Positions 17,052 through 24,982 are shown, counted from the stretch's first letter. The stretch is DNA of 30,313 nt from DATARH01 sp035935235 (GCA_035935235.1 DASYXG010000284.1:1-30313); one strand, 5' to 3'. The notes: generated by a model not told the origin, from the letters alone. Program-made: numbers and translations.

Positions 17052-17351
17052 CTATTTCTTCGGCGTACACACAAAAGTGATGCGAGCCGGCACCGCTAGA
17101 GGGCAGACGTCGAGCCAGTAATCGTTGCCGGTGACCTGTTCGGCGACGGTATTGCCCAGGCACTGCGCCTGCGCCGCTTGCTGAGCCTGTTCGGGACTTG
17201 TCTTCAGCGGGTTGACGCAAATTGCCACGCGTGGACGCGGATCCACGACCCCTTTTGGCGCGTTCGCCGGCATGGTCGCAAAGGGCGTGAGGGCGCTGCA
17301 ACCGCAGGCGAAACCACCCGCCAAAACGACCAGCAAACGCAGAGCCGTCAT
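17052..17351 (-). CDS. Small exported protein, possible lipoprotein
   Basis: A 99-residue protein opens with a signal sequence, MTALRLLVVLAGGFACGCSA. The cysteines near its end could be a lipoprotein attachment site, but the box is not canonical (Gly-Phe-Ala-Cys or Ala-Cys-Gly-Cys), so plain secretion is also possible. The mature part holds four further cysteines, in VAICVNP, AQCLGN, LDVCPL and FVCTPKK, so disulfides are likely. I do not recognise a named family. Its ATG overlaps the amidase stop by 4 bases (ATGA), so it is translationally coupled to the amidase. The hairpin-rich hemA leader follows its stop. Confidence 0.65.
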   Translation of the reverse strand: MTALRLLVVLAGGFACGCSALTPFATMPANAPKGVVDPRPRVAICVNPLKTSPEQAQQAAQAQCLGNTVAEQVTGNDYWLDVCPLAVPARITFVCTPKK

Positions 17352-18631
17352 GCCGCGGCCACCGCTCGTTCGGCGAACAGTGCGGCTTCCATCAGCCGCG
17401 CATCCTGGCCGATAGGGCCGACAAGCTGGATACCGACCGGCAAGCCTTTAACGCCGCGCCCGGCCGAGATGGTGACGCAGGGAACCCCGAGCGCCGTCCA
17501 CATGCGGTTGAAGATGGGGCTGCCGGTGCTGCCGAGCCCTTCCGGTGCTTCGCCCGGCGCCGCCGGCACGATGACCGCGGCGCAATCGCCGAAGAAGCGA
17601 TCGAGCCGCCCCCGCGCTATCGCGACAGCGGCGCGCGCCGCGTCATATTCACCGGCGGGGATCGTCATCCCATAATCGAGCATCTGCGCCAGCACCGGCG
17701 AAATCAGGTCGGCGCGCTCGACCCGTTCCCAAGCGAGTGAGCGCGCCATCTCGAAGCGCATGATCTTATCTTGCGCGTCGGCGAGACCGCGATGCTCGTC
17801 CGGAACCGCGACATCATCGACCCGCGCCCCGGCCGCCAATAGCGCCGCGCGGGCTCGGTCGAGCGCCGCGATCGTCGCCGGCTCGGCCTCGTCCCACATC
17901 GGCGTTTGGCACAGCCCAAACCGCGGCGGAGGCGGAACGCTGATCTCGCGCAGGTCGCGCCGGTCGGTCAGGACGCCGATAAAGAACGCCGCGTCTTCGA
18001 CCCGGCGCGCCATGCATCCGACCGTATCGAGGCTATCTGCGAGTGCCTTGACCCCAGCGCGCGCGACCAAGGCGAAACTCGGCTTGTAGCCGACCACGCC
18101 GCAATAGGCTGCCGGACGGATGATCGAGCCGGCGGTTTGTGTCCCGAACGCCAGCGGCGCCATTCCGGCGGCGACGGCCGCCGCGGAGCCGCTCGACGAG
18201 CCGCCAGGCGTATGCGCCGGATTATGCGGGTTCGCGGTTTTGCCGGGAAAGAACGCGGCGAATTCGGTGGTAACAGTCTTGCCCAGCACCACGGCGCCCG
18301 CCGCTCGCGCCAGCGCGACGCAGGACGCGTCGGCCGCTGGCTGATGCCCATCGTAGATCGGCGAGCCGTAGCCGGTGGGCATGTCGACGGTATCGATCAG
18401 ATCCTTGACCGCGATGGCGATCCCATGCAGCGGGCCGCCCGACCCCTCCCGATCGCGCTGCCTCGCCGCCGCCAAGGCCTGCTCGCGGTCGAAGTGCCGC
18501 CAGGCGCCGACCACCGCCTCCTCAGCGTCAATCAGTTCCAGCCAGGCGGCGGTGTAGTCTTCGGCGGAGAGCCGGCGCTCCGCGATCTCGCGCGCCGCCT
18601 CGCGTACGCTCAACAAAGTCGGATCGGGCAA
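17348..18631 (-). CDS. Amidase signature family enzyme
   Basis: The protein belongs to the amidase signature family, which hydrolyses amides through a Ser-cisSer-Lys triad. Counting from the TTG at 18631 (427 residues), the triad is Lys76 in AIAVKDLID, Ser145 in GGSSSGSAAA and Ser169 in TAGSIIRPA. GVVGYKPSFALV and the C-terminal GVPCVTISAGR and LPVGIQLVG segments also fit. I chose the TTG start because GGGGAGGGGACA precedes it. The frame stays open for 180 bases further, but that part is a palindromic repeat and encodes unlikely protein. The substrate is unknown; it is not GatA, as no gatB or gatC is adjacent. The small exported protein gene downstream overlaps it by 4 bases. Confidence 0.9.
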   Translation of the reverse strand: MPDPTLLSVREAAREIAERRLSAEDYTAAWLELIDAEEAVVGAWRHFDREQALAAARQRDREGSGGPLHGIAIAVKDLIDTVDMPTGYGSPIYDGHQPAADASCVALARAAGAVVLGKTVTTEFAAFFPGKTANPHNPAHTPGGSSSGSAAAVAAGMAPLAFGTQTAGSIIRPAAYCGVVGYKPSFALVARAGVKALADSLDTVGCMARRVEDAAFFIGVLTDRRDLREISVPPPPRFGLCQTPMWDEAEPATIAALDRARAALLAAGARVDDVAVPDEHRGLADAQDKIMRFEMARSLAWERVERADLISPVLAQMLDYGMTIPAGEYDAARAAVAIARGRLDRFFGDCAAVIVPAAPGEAPEGLGSTGSPIFNRMWTALGVPCVTISAGRGVKGLPVGIQLVGPIGQDARLMEAALFAERAVAAA

Positions 18632-18700
18632 TGTCCCCTCCCCGCGCTTCCCACGGTGCGGCCAACCTACCCTGGCCTCGCCGTGCGCGGGAAGAGACAT
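18631..18700. repeat. Imperfect palindromic element at the amidase start
   Basis: The stretch can fold into a long imperfect hairpin. Arms include ATGTC (18631-18635) with GACAT (18696-18700), CCCGCGC (18641-18647) with GCGCGGG (18685-18691), CACGG (18652-18656) with CCGTG (18681-18685), and GGCC (18660-18663) with GGCC (18674-18677). It covers the ribosome binding site of the amidase gene, so it could affect translation. It resembles a dispersed intergenic repeat, which a genome-wide search would decide. Confidence 0.5.
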
Positions 18701-18743
18701 CGAACCCTTGCCGCAACGGTATTCGCCCGGCAGTGTGCACCGC

Positions 18744-18938
18744 ATGGCGGACAACCGCGATGACGATGACGGCGGCACCAGCCGGCGCGCGGCTTTGGCC
18801 GGACTGATCATCACGCTGTTGATCGTCGTCGCCGGCTACTACCTGATGACCGCTTTGCGCGATCAGGGAAAAGTCGAGGATTGCCTGATGTCGGGCCGCA
18901 CCAACTGTGCGCCGCTCGACATCCCGACGCACAAATAG
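18744..18938 (+). CDS. Small single-pass membrane protein
   Basis: This 64-residue protein has an acidic, charged N-terminus (MADNRDDDDGGTSRR), one membrane helix (AALAGLIITLLIVVAGYYLM, about residues 16-35) and a short C-terminal part, KVEDCLMSGRTNCAPLDI, with two cysteines. From memory, short membrane proteins ending in this way are widespread in Alphaproteobacteria and unnamed. The orientation is probably N-in with the two cysteines on the periplasmic side, where they could pair; this is inferred. The start at 18744 is chosen because the region before it has no protein-like character. It is divergent from the amidase and lies 115 bases before moaA. Confidence 0.65.
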   Translation: MADNRDDDDGGTSRRAALAGLIITLLIVVAGYYLMTALRDQGKVEDCLMSGRTNCAPLDIPTHK

Positions 18939-19053
18939 CTGCGCGCCTTCGCGCCAATCCGCGCAATACCCATGACGAGATCAGGGGCGACATCCGCGGC
19001 CGGCAGCCTTATATATGACAGAACGTATCGCTCTAGCTGAGCGTTGAGCATTC

Positions 19054-20046
19054 ATGATCGACCCGTTCGGACGCACCATCTCCTATCTGCGCGTATCGGT
19101 CACCGACCGCTGCGATTTCCGCTGTGTCTATTGCATGGCAGAAGAAATGAGTTTCCTTCCCAAGCGTGAGCTGTTGACGCTTGAGGAACTCGATCGCGTG
19201 TGCGGCGCGTTTGTCCGCCTCGGCGTCAAGAAACTGCGCCTGACTGGCGGCGAGCCGCTGGTGCGCCGCGACATCATGACCCTGTTCCGCTCGTTGGGCC
19301 GACATCTGAAATCGGGCGCGCTCGACGAGTTGACCCTGACCACGAACGGCAGCCAACTCGCCCGCTATGCCGAAGAACTGCGTGGATGCGGGGTCGAGCG
19401 GGTCAACGTCTCGCTCGACACGCTCGATCCAGAGAAATTCGCCGAAATCACACGGCGCGGCCGCCTCGATCAGGTGCTCGCCGGGCTCGACGCCGCCAAG
19501 CGCGCCGGGCTCCAGGTCAAGATCAACACCGTCGCCCTACGCGGCGTCAACGAGGACGAGATCGATGATCTGGTCCAATGGTGCGGCGACCAAGGCCACG
19601 ATCTGGTGCTGATCGAGGTCATGCCGATGGGCGATATCGGCGGCGAGACCCGGCTCGAGCAGTATCTGCCGCTGTCGTTGGTGCGAGCGCGCTTGGAGCG
19701 GCGCTGGACGTTGGACGAAACCGACTACCGCACCGGCGGACCGGCGCGCTACGCGACGGTGCGCGAAACCGGGCGGCGGCTCGGCTTCATCACCCCGCTC
19801 ACCCACAATTTCTGCGAGGCCTGCAACCGCGTGCGGCTTACATGCACCGGCACGCTGTTCATGTGCCTGGGCCAGGAGGACGCTGCCGATCTGCGCACCC
19901 CGGTGCGCCAGTCGGAAAGCGATGAGCCACTGGAGCGGGCGATCCGCGAGGCCATTCTCCGCAAGCCCAAGGGACACGATTTCATCATCGACCGGCGCCA
20001 CAAGCGGCCGGCCGTCGCCCGCCACATGAGCGTGACCGGCGGGTGA
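19054..20046 (+). CDS. moaA: GTP 3',8-cyclase MoaA (molybdenum cofactor synthesis)
   Basis: MoaA is a radical SAM enzyme that rearranges GTP to 3',8-cyclo-GTP, the first step of molybdopterin synthesis, together with MoaC. The 330-residue protein has the radical SAM cluster Cys20, Cys24 and Cys27 in DRCDFRCVYC, and the second [4Fe-4S] site Cys254, Cys257 and Cys271 in FCEACNRVRLTCTGTLFMC. KKLRLTGGEPLVRRDI (SAM-binding) and TTNGSQL also fit. It ends in the conserved MSVTGG, whose Gly-Gly tail is needed for activity in the family. The start at 19054 matches the family N-terminus (MIDPFGRTISYLRVSVTDRC). nadK follows after 9 bases, so they are probably cotranscribed. No other mo- gene is in the window. 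Confidence 0.97.
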   Translation: MIDPFGRTISYLRVSVTDRCDFRCVYCMAEEMSFLPKRELLTLEELDRVCGAFVRLGVKKLRLTGGEPLVRRDIMTLFRSLGRHLKSGALDELTLTTNGSQLARYAEELRGCGVERVNVSLDTLDPEKFAEITRRGRLDQVLAGLDAAKRAGLQVKINTVALRGVNEDEIDDLVQWCGDQGHDLVLIEVMPMGDIGGETRLEQYLPLSLVRARLERRWTLDETDYRTGGPARYATVRETGRRLGFITPLTHNFCEACNRVRLTCTGTLFMCLGQEDAADLRTPVRQSESDEPLERAIREAILRKPKGHDFIIDRRHKRPAVARHMSVTGG

Positions 20047-20055
20047 GCCCCTTCG

Positions 20056-20832
20056 GTGAGTAGCGCGCTGGCGAAGCGCGTTGCCTTCGTCGCTTCCGAC
20101 GCCGAAGCCGCGCAACAAGCCCTCGCCGAGTTGCGCCACGAATACGGCGTTATTGAACCTGAAAATGCAGAGATTGTCGTTCCGCTCGGCGGCGATGGTT
20201 TCATGCTCGAAACCCTGCATCGCTTCTACGAGAAGGGCGTGCCGATCTTTGGCATGCATCGCGGCAGCGTCGGCTTCCTGATGAACCCGTATCGGCTCGA
20301 GGGATTGGGCGAGCGCCTTGCCACGGCCCAGCCGGTAACCTTCTATCCGCTCGAAATGACGACAACCGACGAACAGGGCGCGACCCAGACCGCGATCGCT
20401 TTCAACGAAGTGTCGCTGCTGCGCGAAACCCGGCAGGGCGCCAAACTCAGGATCACGGTCGACGGGGTCGTGCGCCTGGAAGAGTTGATGGCCGACGGCA
20501 TCCTCTTATCCACGCCGGTCGGCAGCACCGCCTACAATCTGTCGGCGCACGGGCCGATCATTCCGCTCGACGCCGAGATTTTGGCGCTGACCCCGATCAG
20601 CGCGTTCCGCCCGCGGCGCTGGCGCGGCGCGCTGCTGTCGCATCGCGCCAAGGTGCGCATCGACTGCCTGGAGACCGACAAGCGTCCGGTGAGCGCCGTC
20701 GCCGACTTCACCGAGGTGCGCGACGTCACCGTGGTCGAGATTTACGAAAAACGCGACGTCTCGGTGACGATGCTGTTCGACCGCGAGGCCAACCTTCAGG
20801 AACGCGTGTTCAAAGAACAGTTCCTGACCTAG
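20056..20832 (+). CDS. nadK: NAD kinase
   Basis: NadK phosphorylates NAD to NADP using ATP (or polyphosphate) in the cytoplasm. The 258-residue protein is of the short alphaproteobacterial type. It has the catalytic PLGGDGFMLETLH motif (Asp47), FGMHRGSVGFLMNPY, FNEVSLLRET (NAD-binding) and the substrate-binding glycine-rich DGILLSTPVGSTAYNLSAHGPII. The start is GTG at 20056, 9 bases after the moaA stop; no strong ribosome binding site is visible, so coupling to moaA is likely. No anomaly was seen. Confidence 0.95.
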   Translation: MSSALAKRVAFVASDAEAAQQALAELRHEYGVIEPENAEIVVPLGGDGFMLETLHRFYEKGVPIFGMHRGSVGFLMNPYRLEGLGERLATAQPVTFYPLEMTTTDEQGATQTAIAFNEVSLLRETRQGAKLRITVDGVVRLEELMADGILLSTPVGSTAYNLSAHGPIIPLDAEILALTPISAFRPRRWRGALLSHRAKVRIDCLETDKRPVSAVADFTEVRDVTVVEIYEKRDVSVTMLFDREANLQERVFKEQFLT

Positions 20833-20860
20833 GGCCCCTCGGCAAACGATCTCAACGTTA

Positions 20861-20886
20861 CCAATAAACCTCCGTTATATTGGAGG
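20861..20886. promoter_or_regulatory. Two mutually exclusive short stems before a damaged small gene
   Basis: CCAATA (20861-20866) can pair with TATTGG (20878-20883), or CCTCC (20869-20873) can pair with GGAGG (20882-20886). The two stems share bases and exclude each other, and the second would hide a purine-rich ribosome-binding-like GGAGG. The stems are short, so this is only a candidate. Confidence 0.2.
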
Positions 20887-20913
20887 CGGCAGCTTCGAAG
20901 TACGCGGAGAACT

Positions 20914-21303
20914 GTGCCGCCCCGCCCGCCGCCGCCTTTTTCGTGTTGCCCTGCTCGTATTGGCCGTCGTGTTCATCGCGAGCCCGATCGGCGCACCGAC
21001 AAACGCCAAGACCGCCTATTGCTGGATCGATGCGCAGACAGGACAATACTTCCAACCGCGCCTGCCAGCGGCGCAAACAATTTCCCAGCCCAAACCACCA
21101 ATGGAGCCGGTGCTGCGCAATTCGATCAATTAAATCCCAACAGGGCGACTAATGCGAAGACGGGACAAACCTTTATCCGCGTCCCTTGTCCCACGCCACC
21201 GCCGGCGCAACCGGTCGAGATGGCCCCATCGCCGTCGCCCGTGCCCTTCGTGCCTAGCTTCGGCTTCGGCTTTGGACGCGAGGACCGACCCGACCGCCAC
21301 TAA
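20914..21303 (+). pseudogene. Small secreted Pro-rich protein, probably frameshifted
   Basis: Protein-like sequence is split between two frames. In the frame starting at positions such as 20942, there is a signal-peptide-like run RRRLFRVALLVLAVVFIASP followed by AKTAYCWIDAQTGQYFQP, then unlikely sequence and a stop at 21131. In the other frame, from about 21055 to 21303, there is ASGANNFPAQTTNGAGAAQF, NPNRATNAKTGQTFIRVPCP and a Pro/Phe-Gly tail, PSFGFGFGRED. A GTG at 20914 with CGGAGA before it lies in the second frame, so two compensating indels would rebuild one protein: an extra base near 20917-20925 and a missing base near 21055. The family is not recognised. No other gene is seen in 20833-21406. 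Confidence 0.45.
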
Positions 21304-21325
21304 ACGCAAGGCGCCGCAAAAGCAT

Positions 21326-21388
21326 CGTCATGGCCGGGTTAATCCCGGCCATCCACGTGGATCCCCCGGGACAAGCCCGGGGATGACG
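21326..21388. repeat. Three-hairpin palindromic element between convergent genes
   Basis: The outer arms CGTCAT (21326-21331) and ATGACG (21383-21388) enclose three palindromes: TGGCCGGG with CCCGGCCA (21331-21338 and 21344-21351), CCACGTGG (21353-21360), and CCCCGGG with CCCGGGG (21364-21370 and 21376-21382). Elements of the form catggccggg...cccggccatccacg are, from memory, common dispersed intergenic repeats in Alphaproteobacteria. Position between the end of a plus gene and the end of a minus gene suggests that it may also stop transcription. Confidence 0.75.
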
Positions 21389-21406
21389 AAACAATGGAGG
21401 GCGGGA

Positions 21407-21844
21407 TCAGGCTAGTTTCAGCGCCTCGCCCGCTAGATCCTCGGCGCGCTCGATCGCGATCAGCACCGCGTAGCCCTTTTTGTCCGGGTCGCGGTCTTTT
21501 TCCGGCTGCACCAGCCGGCGCCACACTTCCTCGTAAACCGGGCCGGATTTGTAGATCTTCGCGGTGCCGTAAAACCGCGCGATGCCGCCCAGCGGCAGGA
21601 CGCCTTCCTCGCGCAACGACGGCTTGCGGAAATAGATCGTCAGCTTTGTGCCATCCTGCATGGCGGCGGCTGAGCTGCCGCGGCCGCGCTCCCACAGGCC
21701 GATATGCTCGTCGTCGTAGACCATCGTGCCGCCGCGCGGGGTCACTTGCGCGAAGCCGTTGGGCAGCGCCGATCCGAGCAAACAGACATTCGCCGGGAAC
21801 GCCGTGTTGATGTGCTCGTGCAGGACTTTCGGAATCTTCGCCAT
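21407..21844 (-). CDS. Pyridoxamine 5'-phosphate oxidase-family protein
   Basis: This is a 145-residue FMN-binding split-barrel protein of the PNPOx-like family. It shows the fold's N-terminal strands (FPANVCLLGSALPNGFAQVTPRGGTMVYDD), HIGLWERGRGSSAAAMQDGTKLTIYFR, and GGIARFYGTAKIYKSGPVYEEVWRRL. The pattern is typical of small flavin- or F420-type oxidoreductases rather than of PdxH itself, which is longer. A strong GGGAGGATCAACG site precedes the ATG. The dioxygenase gene ends 18 bases upstream, so the two are probably cotranscribed. The substrate is unknown. Confidence 0.87.
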   Translation of the reverse strand: MAKIPKVLHEHINTAFPANVCLLGSALPNGFAQVTPRGGTMVYDDEHIGLWERGRGSSAAAMQDGTKLTIYFRKPSLREEGVLPLGGIARFYGTAKIYKSGPVYEEVWRRLVQPEKDRDPDKKGYAVLIAIERAEDLAGEALKLA

Positions 21845-21862
21845 CGTTGATCCTCCCTGATT

Positions 21863-22750
21863 TCAAGCCACCTGGTCGAGCGTCGAAGCGACGTCGCGGG
21901 TCGTCACCCGCCGCAGGTCGCGCACCCTTGTCTCGTCGTAATGCCGGCCGCGATGCATGGTCGCGCGGTTGTCCCAGATCACCAGATCGCCGACCCGCCA
22001 TTCATGACGGTAGACGAACTCGCGCTGGGTCGCGTGCTCGATCAGCTCGCGCAACAGCAAGCGGCCTTCCGGCACCGGCATGCCGACGATTTCCGAGGCG
22101 TGCGCGGCGACGTAGAGCACCTTGCGCTTTGAACCGGGGTGCATGCGTACGACGCGCTGCGGCACCGGCGGCAGCACCTGCTTCTCGCCGAACAGCAGCT
22201 CGCTGAAGCCGAGTTGGCCGCGCGACCAGGCGATGTCGTGCAGCGCAACGAGATCGGCGATGTCTGCCTTCTGCTGCTCGCTGAGCGCGTCATAGGCGGC
22301 ACGCATGTCGGCGAATTCGGTCTCGCCGTTGCCCTTGGGGCTCGGCCCCGGCACCCGATGCGCGTAGAGCATCGATAGCGCAGCCGGTATACGGCGAAAC
22401 GACCCGTCGGTATGCCACAGCCGGTTGCCGAGCTGGTCGAAGCGGCGCGGGTCGTCGCGCCCGCGCACCTGGTTCTCCGCGTCGAGGTTTGAGATGTCGG
22501 CGATCTCGGGACGCAGCCGGCGCTTGACGTTGGCGGCGCCGCTGCGCGGCAGCTCAAGCTCGCCGAAATAGCGCGCGAACGCCATCTGCCGCTCGTCGTC
22601 GAGGGCCTGCCCGGGAAACACCAGCACCGCGTAGCGGTCAATCGCTGCGTTGAGCGCCGCCACCATCGCGAGGTCGAGCGGCTTGCCGACGTCGATTCCG
22701 GACACTTCGCCGACGAACAGCGGATGCAGCTGACGGATCGAGAGTTCCAC
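21863..22750 (-). CDS. TauD/TfdA-family 2-oxoglutarate dioxygenase
   Basis: The protein belongs to the Fe(II)/2-oxoglutarate-dependent TauD/TfdA dioxygenases, which hydroxylate small substrates such as taurine or aryloxyacetates. It has 295 residues. The iron facial triad is visible as His and Asp in LWHTDGSFRR and the distal His in TMHRGRHY, with the 2-oxoglutarate-binding Arg in VRDLRRVTT. The N-terminal LFVGEVSGIDVGKPL is typical. The start is the GTG at 22750, preceded by TAGGAGGCGGC, in which the stop codon of the upstream gene overlaps the ribosome binding site. The frame is open further but inside the upstream gene. The substrate is unknown. Confidence 0.93.
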   Translation of the reverse strand: MELSIRQLHPLFVGEVSGIDVGKPLDLAMVAALNAAIDRYAVLVFPGQALDDERQMAFARYFGELELPRSGAANVKRRLRPEIADISNLDAENQVRGRDDPRRFDQLGNRLWHTDGSFRRIPAALSMLYAHRVPGPSPKGNGETEFADMRAAYDALSEQQKADIADLVALHDIAWSRGQLGFSELLFGEKQVLPPVPQRVVRMHPGSKRKVLYVAAHASEIVGMPVPEGRLLLRELIEHATQREFVYRHEWRVGDLVIWDNRATMHRGRHYDETRVRDLRRVTTRDVASTLDQVA

Positions 22751-22758
22751 GCCGCCTC

Positions 22759-23619
22759 CTAGATTTGCGCCCGTACGAATTCGCGCAGCGCGGAGAACAG
22801 CCGCGTCAGATCGTCCTGCAACGCGTCGAAGTGCGGCAGCTTTTCGAGGGTGCGCTGGTCCATGTAAAGCGAGCGATCGACCTCGATCTGCAAACTGTGG
22901 CGACGCTCGTGCGGGCGCCCTTGGCGGCGCACTAGCTCGACCCCTTTGTAACCGTCGTTGACATGCACCTCGTAACCCATGCCGCGCAGCGTCATCGCGA
23001 CGAAGTCGGTGAATTCCGCCGCGCAGGTCGTGCCGTCGCGGTCGCCGATGACGAAATCGCCGTGCTCGCCCTTGCGTCCGTGCTTGCGGCTGCCGGTTGA
23101 CGGCATCGAATGACAGTTGACGTGCCACACCGCGCCAAATTGGCCGTGCAATCGGTCGCAGGCATCGTCGAGGACTTGGTGATATGGCGCGTGATAGCGC
23201 TCGACCCGCGCCAGCACCTCATCCGGATGGAGCTTGCGGTCATAGATCGGCATGCCGGCCTGGGCATAGCGGCGCACCAACCCGACCCTCGTCGCGGGCC
23301 GCAGCGGCAAATGCTTCGGCCATGCCGTTGACAAGAGACTCGGGTCGAGGTCGTCGGCGGCGCGATTGACGTCGAGATAGCTGCGCGGAAACATCGCCGC
23401 GATCATCGTGGCGCCGTGAGCGGGCGCGGCCTCGAACAACTCATCGACATACGCGTCCTCGGCCCGCCGCAGCACCTCCAGCGGACAGCAAAAGCTGAAA
23501 TCCTCGGGATAGAGCGTACCGCTATGCGGCGAATCGACGACCAACGGCAGCACTTCGCCGCTGGGATCGCGGCGCCACAGCACCCCGGGAATCTCATGAC
23601 CGACCGAAAAGCCGTTCAT
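22759..23619 (-). CDS. N-formylglutamate amidohydrolase-family protein
   Basis: This family hydrolyses N-formylglutamate (histidine degradation) or related N-acyl amino acids. The 286-residue protein shows VVDSPHSGTLYPEDF at the N-terminus (metal-binding His), YVDELFEAAPAHGATMIAA, FPRSYLDVNRAADDLDP, YDRKLHPDEVLARVERYHAPYH and VWHVNCHSMPS, all family landmarks. No other hut gene is nearby, so histidine degradation is not supported by context. It heads a run with the dioxygenase and the PNPOx-like gene and is divergent from an ArgE-type deacetylase. The start is ATG at 23619 with no strong ribosome binding site seen. Confidence 0.92.
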   Translation of the reverse strand: MNGFSVGHEIPGVLWRRDPSGEVLPLVVDSPHSGTLYPEDFSFCCPLEVLRRAEDAYVDELFEAAPAHGATMIAAMFPRSYLDVNRAADDLDPSLLSTAWPKHLPLRPATRVGLVRRYAQAGMPIYDRKLHPDEVLARVERYHAPYHQVLDDACDRLHGQFGAVWHVNCHSMPSTGSRKHGRKGEHGDFVIGDRDGTTCAAEFTDFVAMTLRGMGYEVHVNDGYKGVELVRRQGRPHERRHSLQIEVDRSLYMDQRTLEKLPHFDALQDDLTRLFSALREFVRAQI

Positions 23620-23803
23620 TCACGCGCTCGTTGATTGCGACTTTGTTCCATCGCACAACGCGCCCGCGCAGGAAAGAGGCTCGTCAGCCGCCGAACCGCC
23701 TGGAGCGCGGCGAAAGCGGGGGACATCTCCGGATTGCAGCCGCAAAGCGCTGGTCATGCAATGGGGTTACAGCCTATCGTGACGAGCGTAAACGTTTTGT
23801 CAT

Positions 23804-24982
23804 ATGGGTGAATTATTGGCTTCGTCGGCGATTGGTTACCAAGAAATGGTGACGCGGCTCGTGGCCTTCGACACGACTAGCCGCAACTCGAATTTGGCGC
23901 TCATCGAGTTCGTCCGCGACTATCTCGACGCCCATAAAGTGGCAAGCGAACTGGTCTTCGCCGAAGACGGCAACAAGGCCAATCTCTACGCCACGATCGG
24001 CCCGCAGGACCAAGGCGGCATCATGCTGTCCGGCCACACCGACGTGGTACCAATCGACGACCAGGATTGGCACAGCGACCCGTTCACGATTCTCGAAAAG
24101 GGCAACCGGCTTTACGGCCGCGGCAGCTCCGATATGAAGAGCTTCATCGCGGTCGTATTGACACTGGTGCCGGAGCTGGTCCGGCGGCGACTACGCTCCC
24201 CGATCCATTTGTCGTTTTCTTATGACGAGGAGGTCGGTTGCATCGGCGTTCGGCGCCTGATCAGCGTGCTTGCGACACGACCCAATCGGCCGCGCCTTGC
24301 CATCGTCGGCGAGCCAACCGCGATGCAAGTCGGCGTCGGGCACAAGGGCAAGCACACGCTGCGGTGCCATGTTCATGGCCACGAGGCGCATTCGTCGCAG
24401 GTCAACTACGGCGTCAACGCGATCGAGGCGGCAGCCGAGATTATCGCCCGCCTCAAGGAAATGGCACGGCGCAAGCGCGATCAGGGCCCATTCGATCCGG
24501 ATTTCGACCCACCCTACTCGTCGATCCACACCGGGCTTATCCACGGCGGCACAGCGCTCAACATCGTTCCTAAGGATTGCGAGTTCGATTTCGAGATCAG
24601 ACCGCTGCCCGGCGACGATGTCGGGGGACTGATCGCCGAATTGCGTGACTTCGCAGCGAAACGCGTCCTGCCGGAAATGCGTGCGGTGCGGCCGGAGACC
24701 GATATCGTCATCGAGGAATTGTCGTCGGCGCCGGCGCTCAACACCCCCGTGGACGCCGAGGTGACCCAGCTATGCGCCGCCCTGACCGGCGAGAACGGGA
24801 CGACCAAAGTCGCCTTCGGCACCGAGGGCGGATTGTTCTCGGCCGCCGGCATCCCGACCATCATCTGCGGCCCCGGCTCGATCGATCAGGCGCACAAACC
24901 CGACGAATATATCGAGATCGACCAGATCGCCCGCTGCGAGCGCTTCCTCAAGCGGCTGATCGACCGCGTCTCGCAACGGTAG
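23804..24982 (+). CDS. argE: Acetylornithine deacetylase (ArgE-type M20 peptidase family)
   Basis: This is a 392-residue zinc-dependent M20 deacylase of the proteobacterial ArgE type, which releases acetate from N-acetylornithine in arginine synthesis. Visible metal ligands and motifs are His-x-Asp in LSGHTDVVPID, Asp in GRGSSDMKSF, the catalytic Glu pair in YDEEVGCIGV, VGEPT, and the His in IDQAHKPDEYIE. AHSSQVNYGVNAIE is typical of the lid/dimerisation domain. The start at 23804 is the first ATG in frame and no ribosome binding site is evident. No other arg gene is present, and an AstE/AspA-type gene follows after 53 bases, so a role in degrading an acylated amino acid is possible. Confidence 0.88.
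   Translation: MGELLASSAIGYQEMVTRLVAFDTTSRNSNLALIEFVRDYLDAHKVASELVFAEDGNKANLYATIGPQDQGGIMLSGHTDVVPIDDQDWHSDPFTILEKGNRLYGRGSSDMKSFIAVVLTLVPELVRRRLRSPIHLSFSYDEEVGCIGVRRLISVLATRPNRPRLAIVGEPTAMQVGVGHKGKHTLRCHVHGHEAHSSQVNYGVNAIEAAAEIIARLKEMARRKRDQGPFDPDFDPPYSSIHTGLIHGGTALNIVPKDCEFDFEIRPLPGDDVGGLIAELRDFAAKRVLPEMRAVRPETDIVIEELSSAPALNTPVDAEVTQLCAALTGENGTTKVAFGTEGGLFSAAGIPTIICGPGSIDQAHKPDEYIEIDQIARCERFLKRLIDRVSQR

Noticed and set aside
18632..18814. Extension of the amidase frame upstream of 18631
   Set aside because: The added residues come from a palindromic element and Pro/Arg-rich sequence with no family match; the TTG at 18631 has a good ribosome binding site.
22751..23128. Extension of the dioxygenase frame to 23128
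   Set aside because: It lies inside the N-formylglutamate amidohydrolase gene in another frame; the GTG at 22750 has a strong ribosome binding site and matches the family start.
23620..23803. Possible small gene or promoter in the divergent gap before argE
   Set aside because: No protein-like frame and no convincing -35/-10 pair were found; promoters for both sides probably lie here but cannot be placed.
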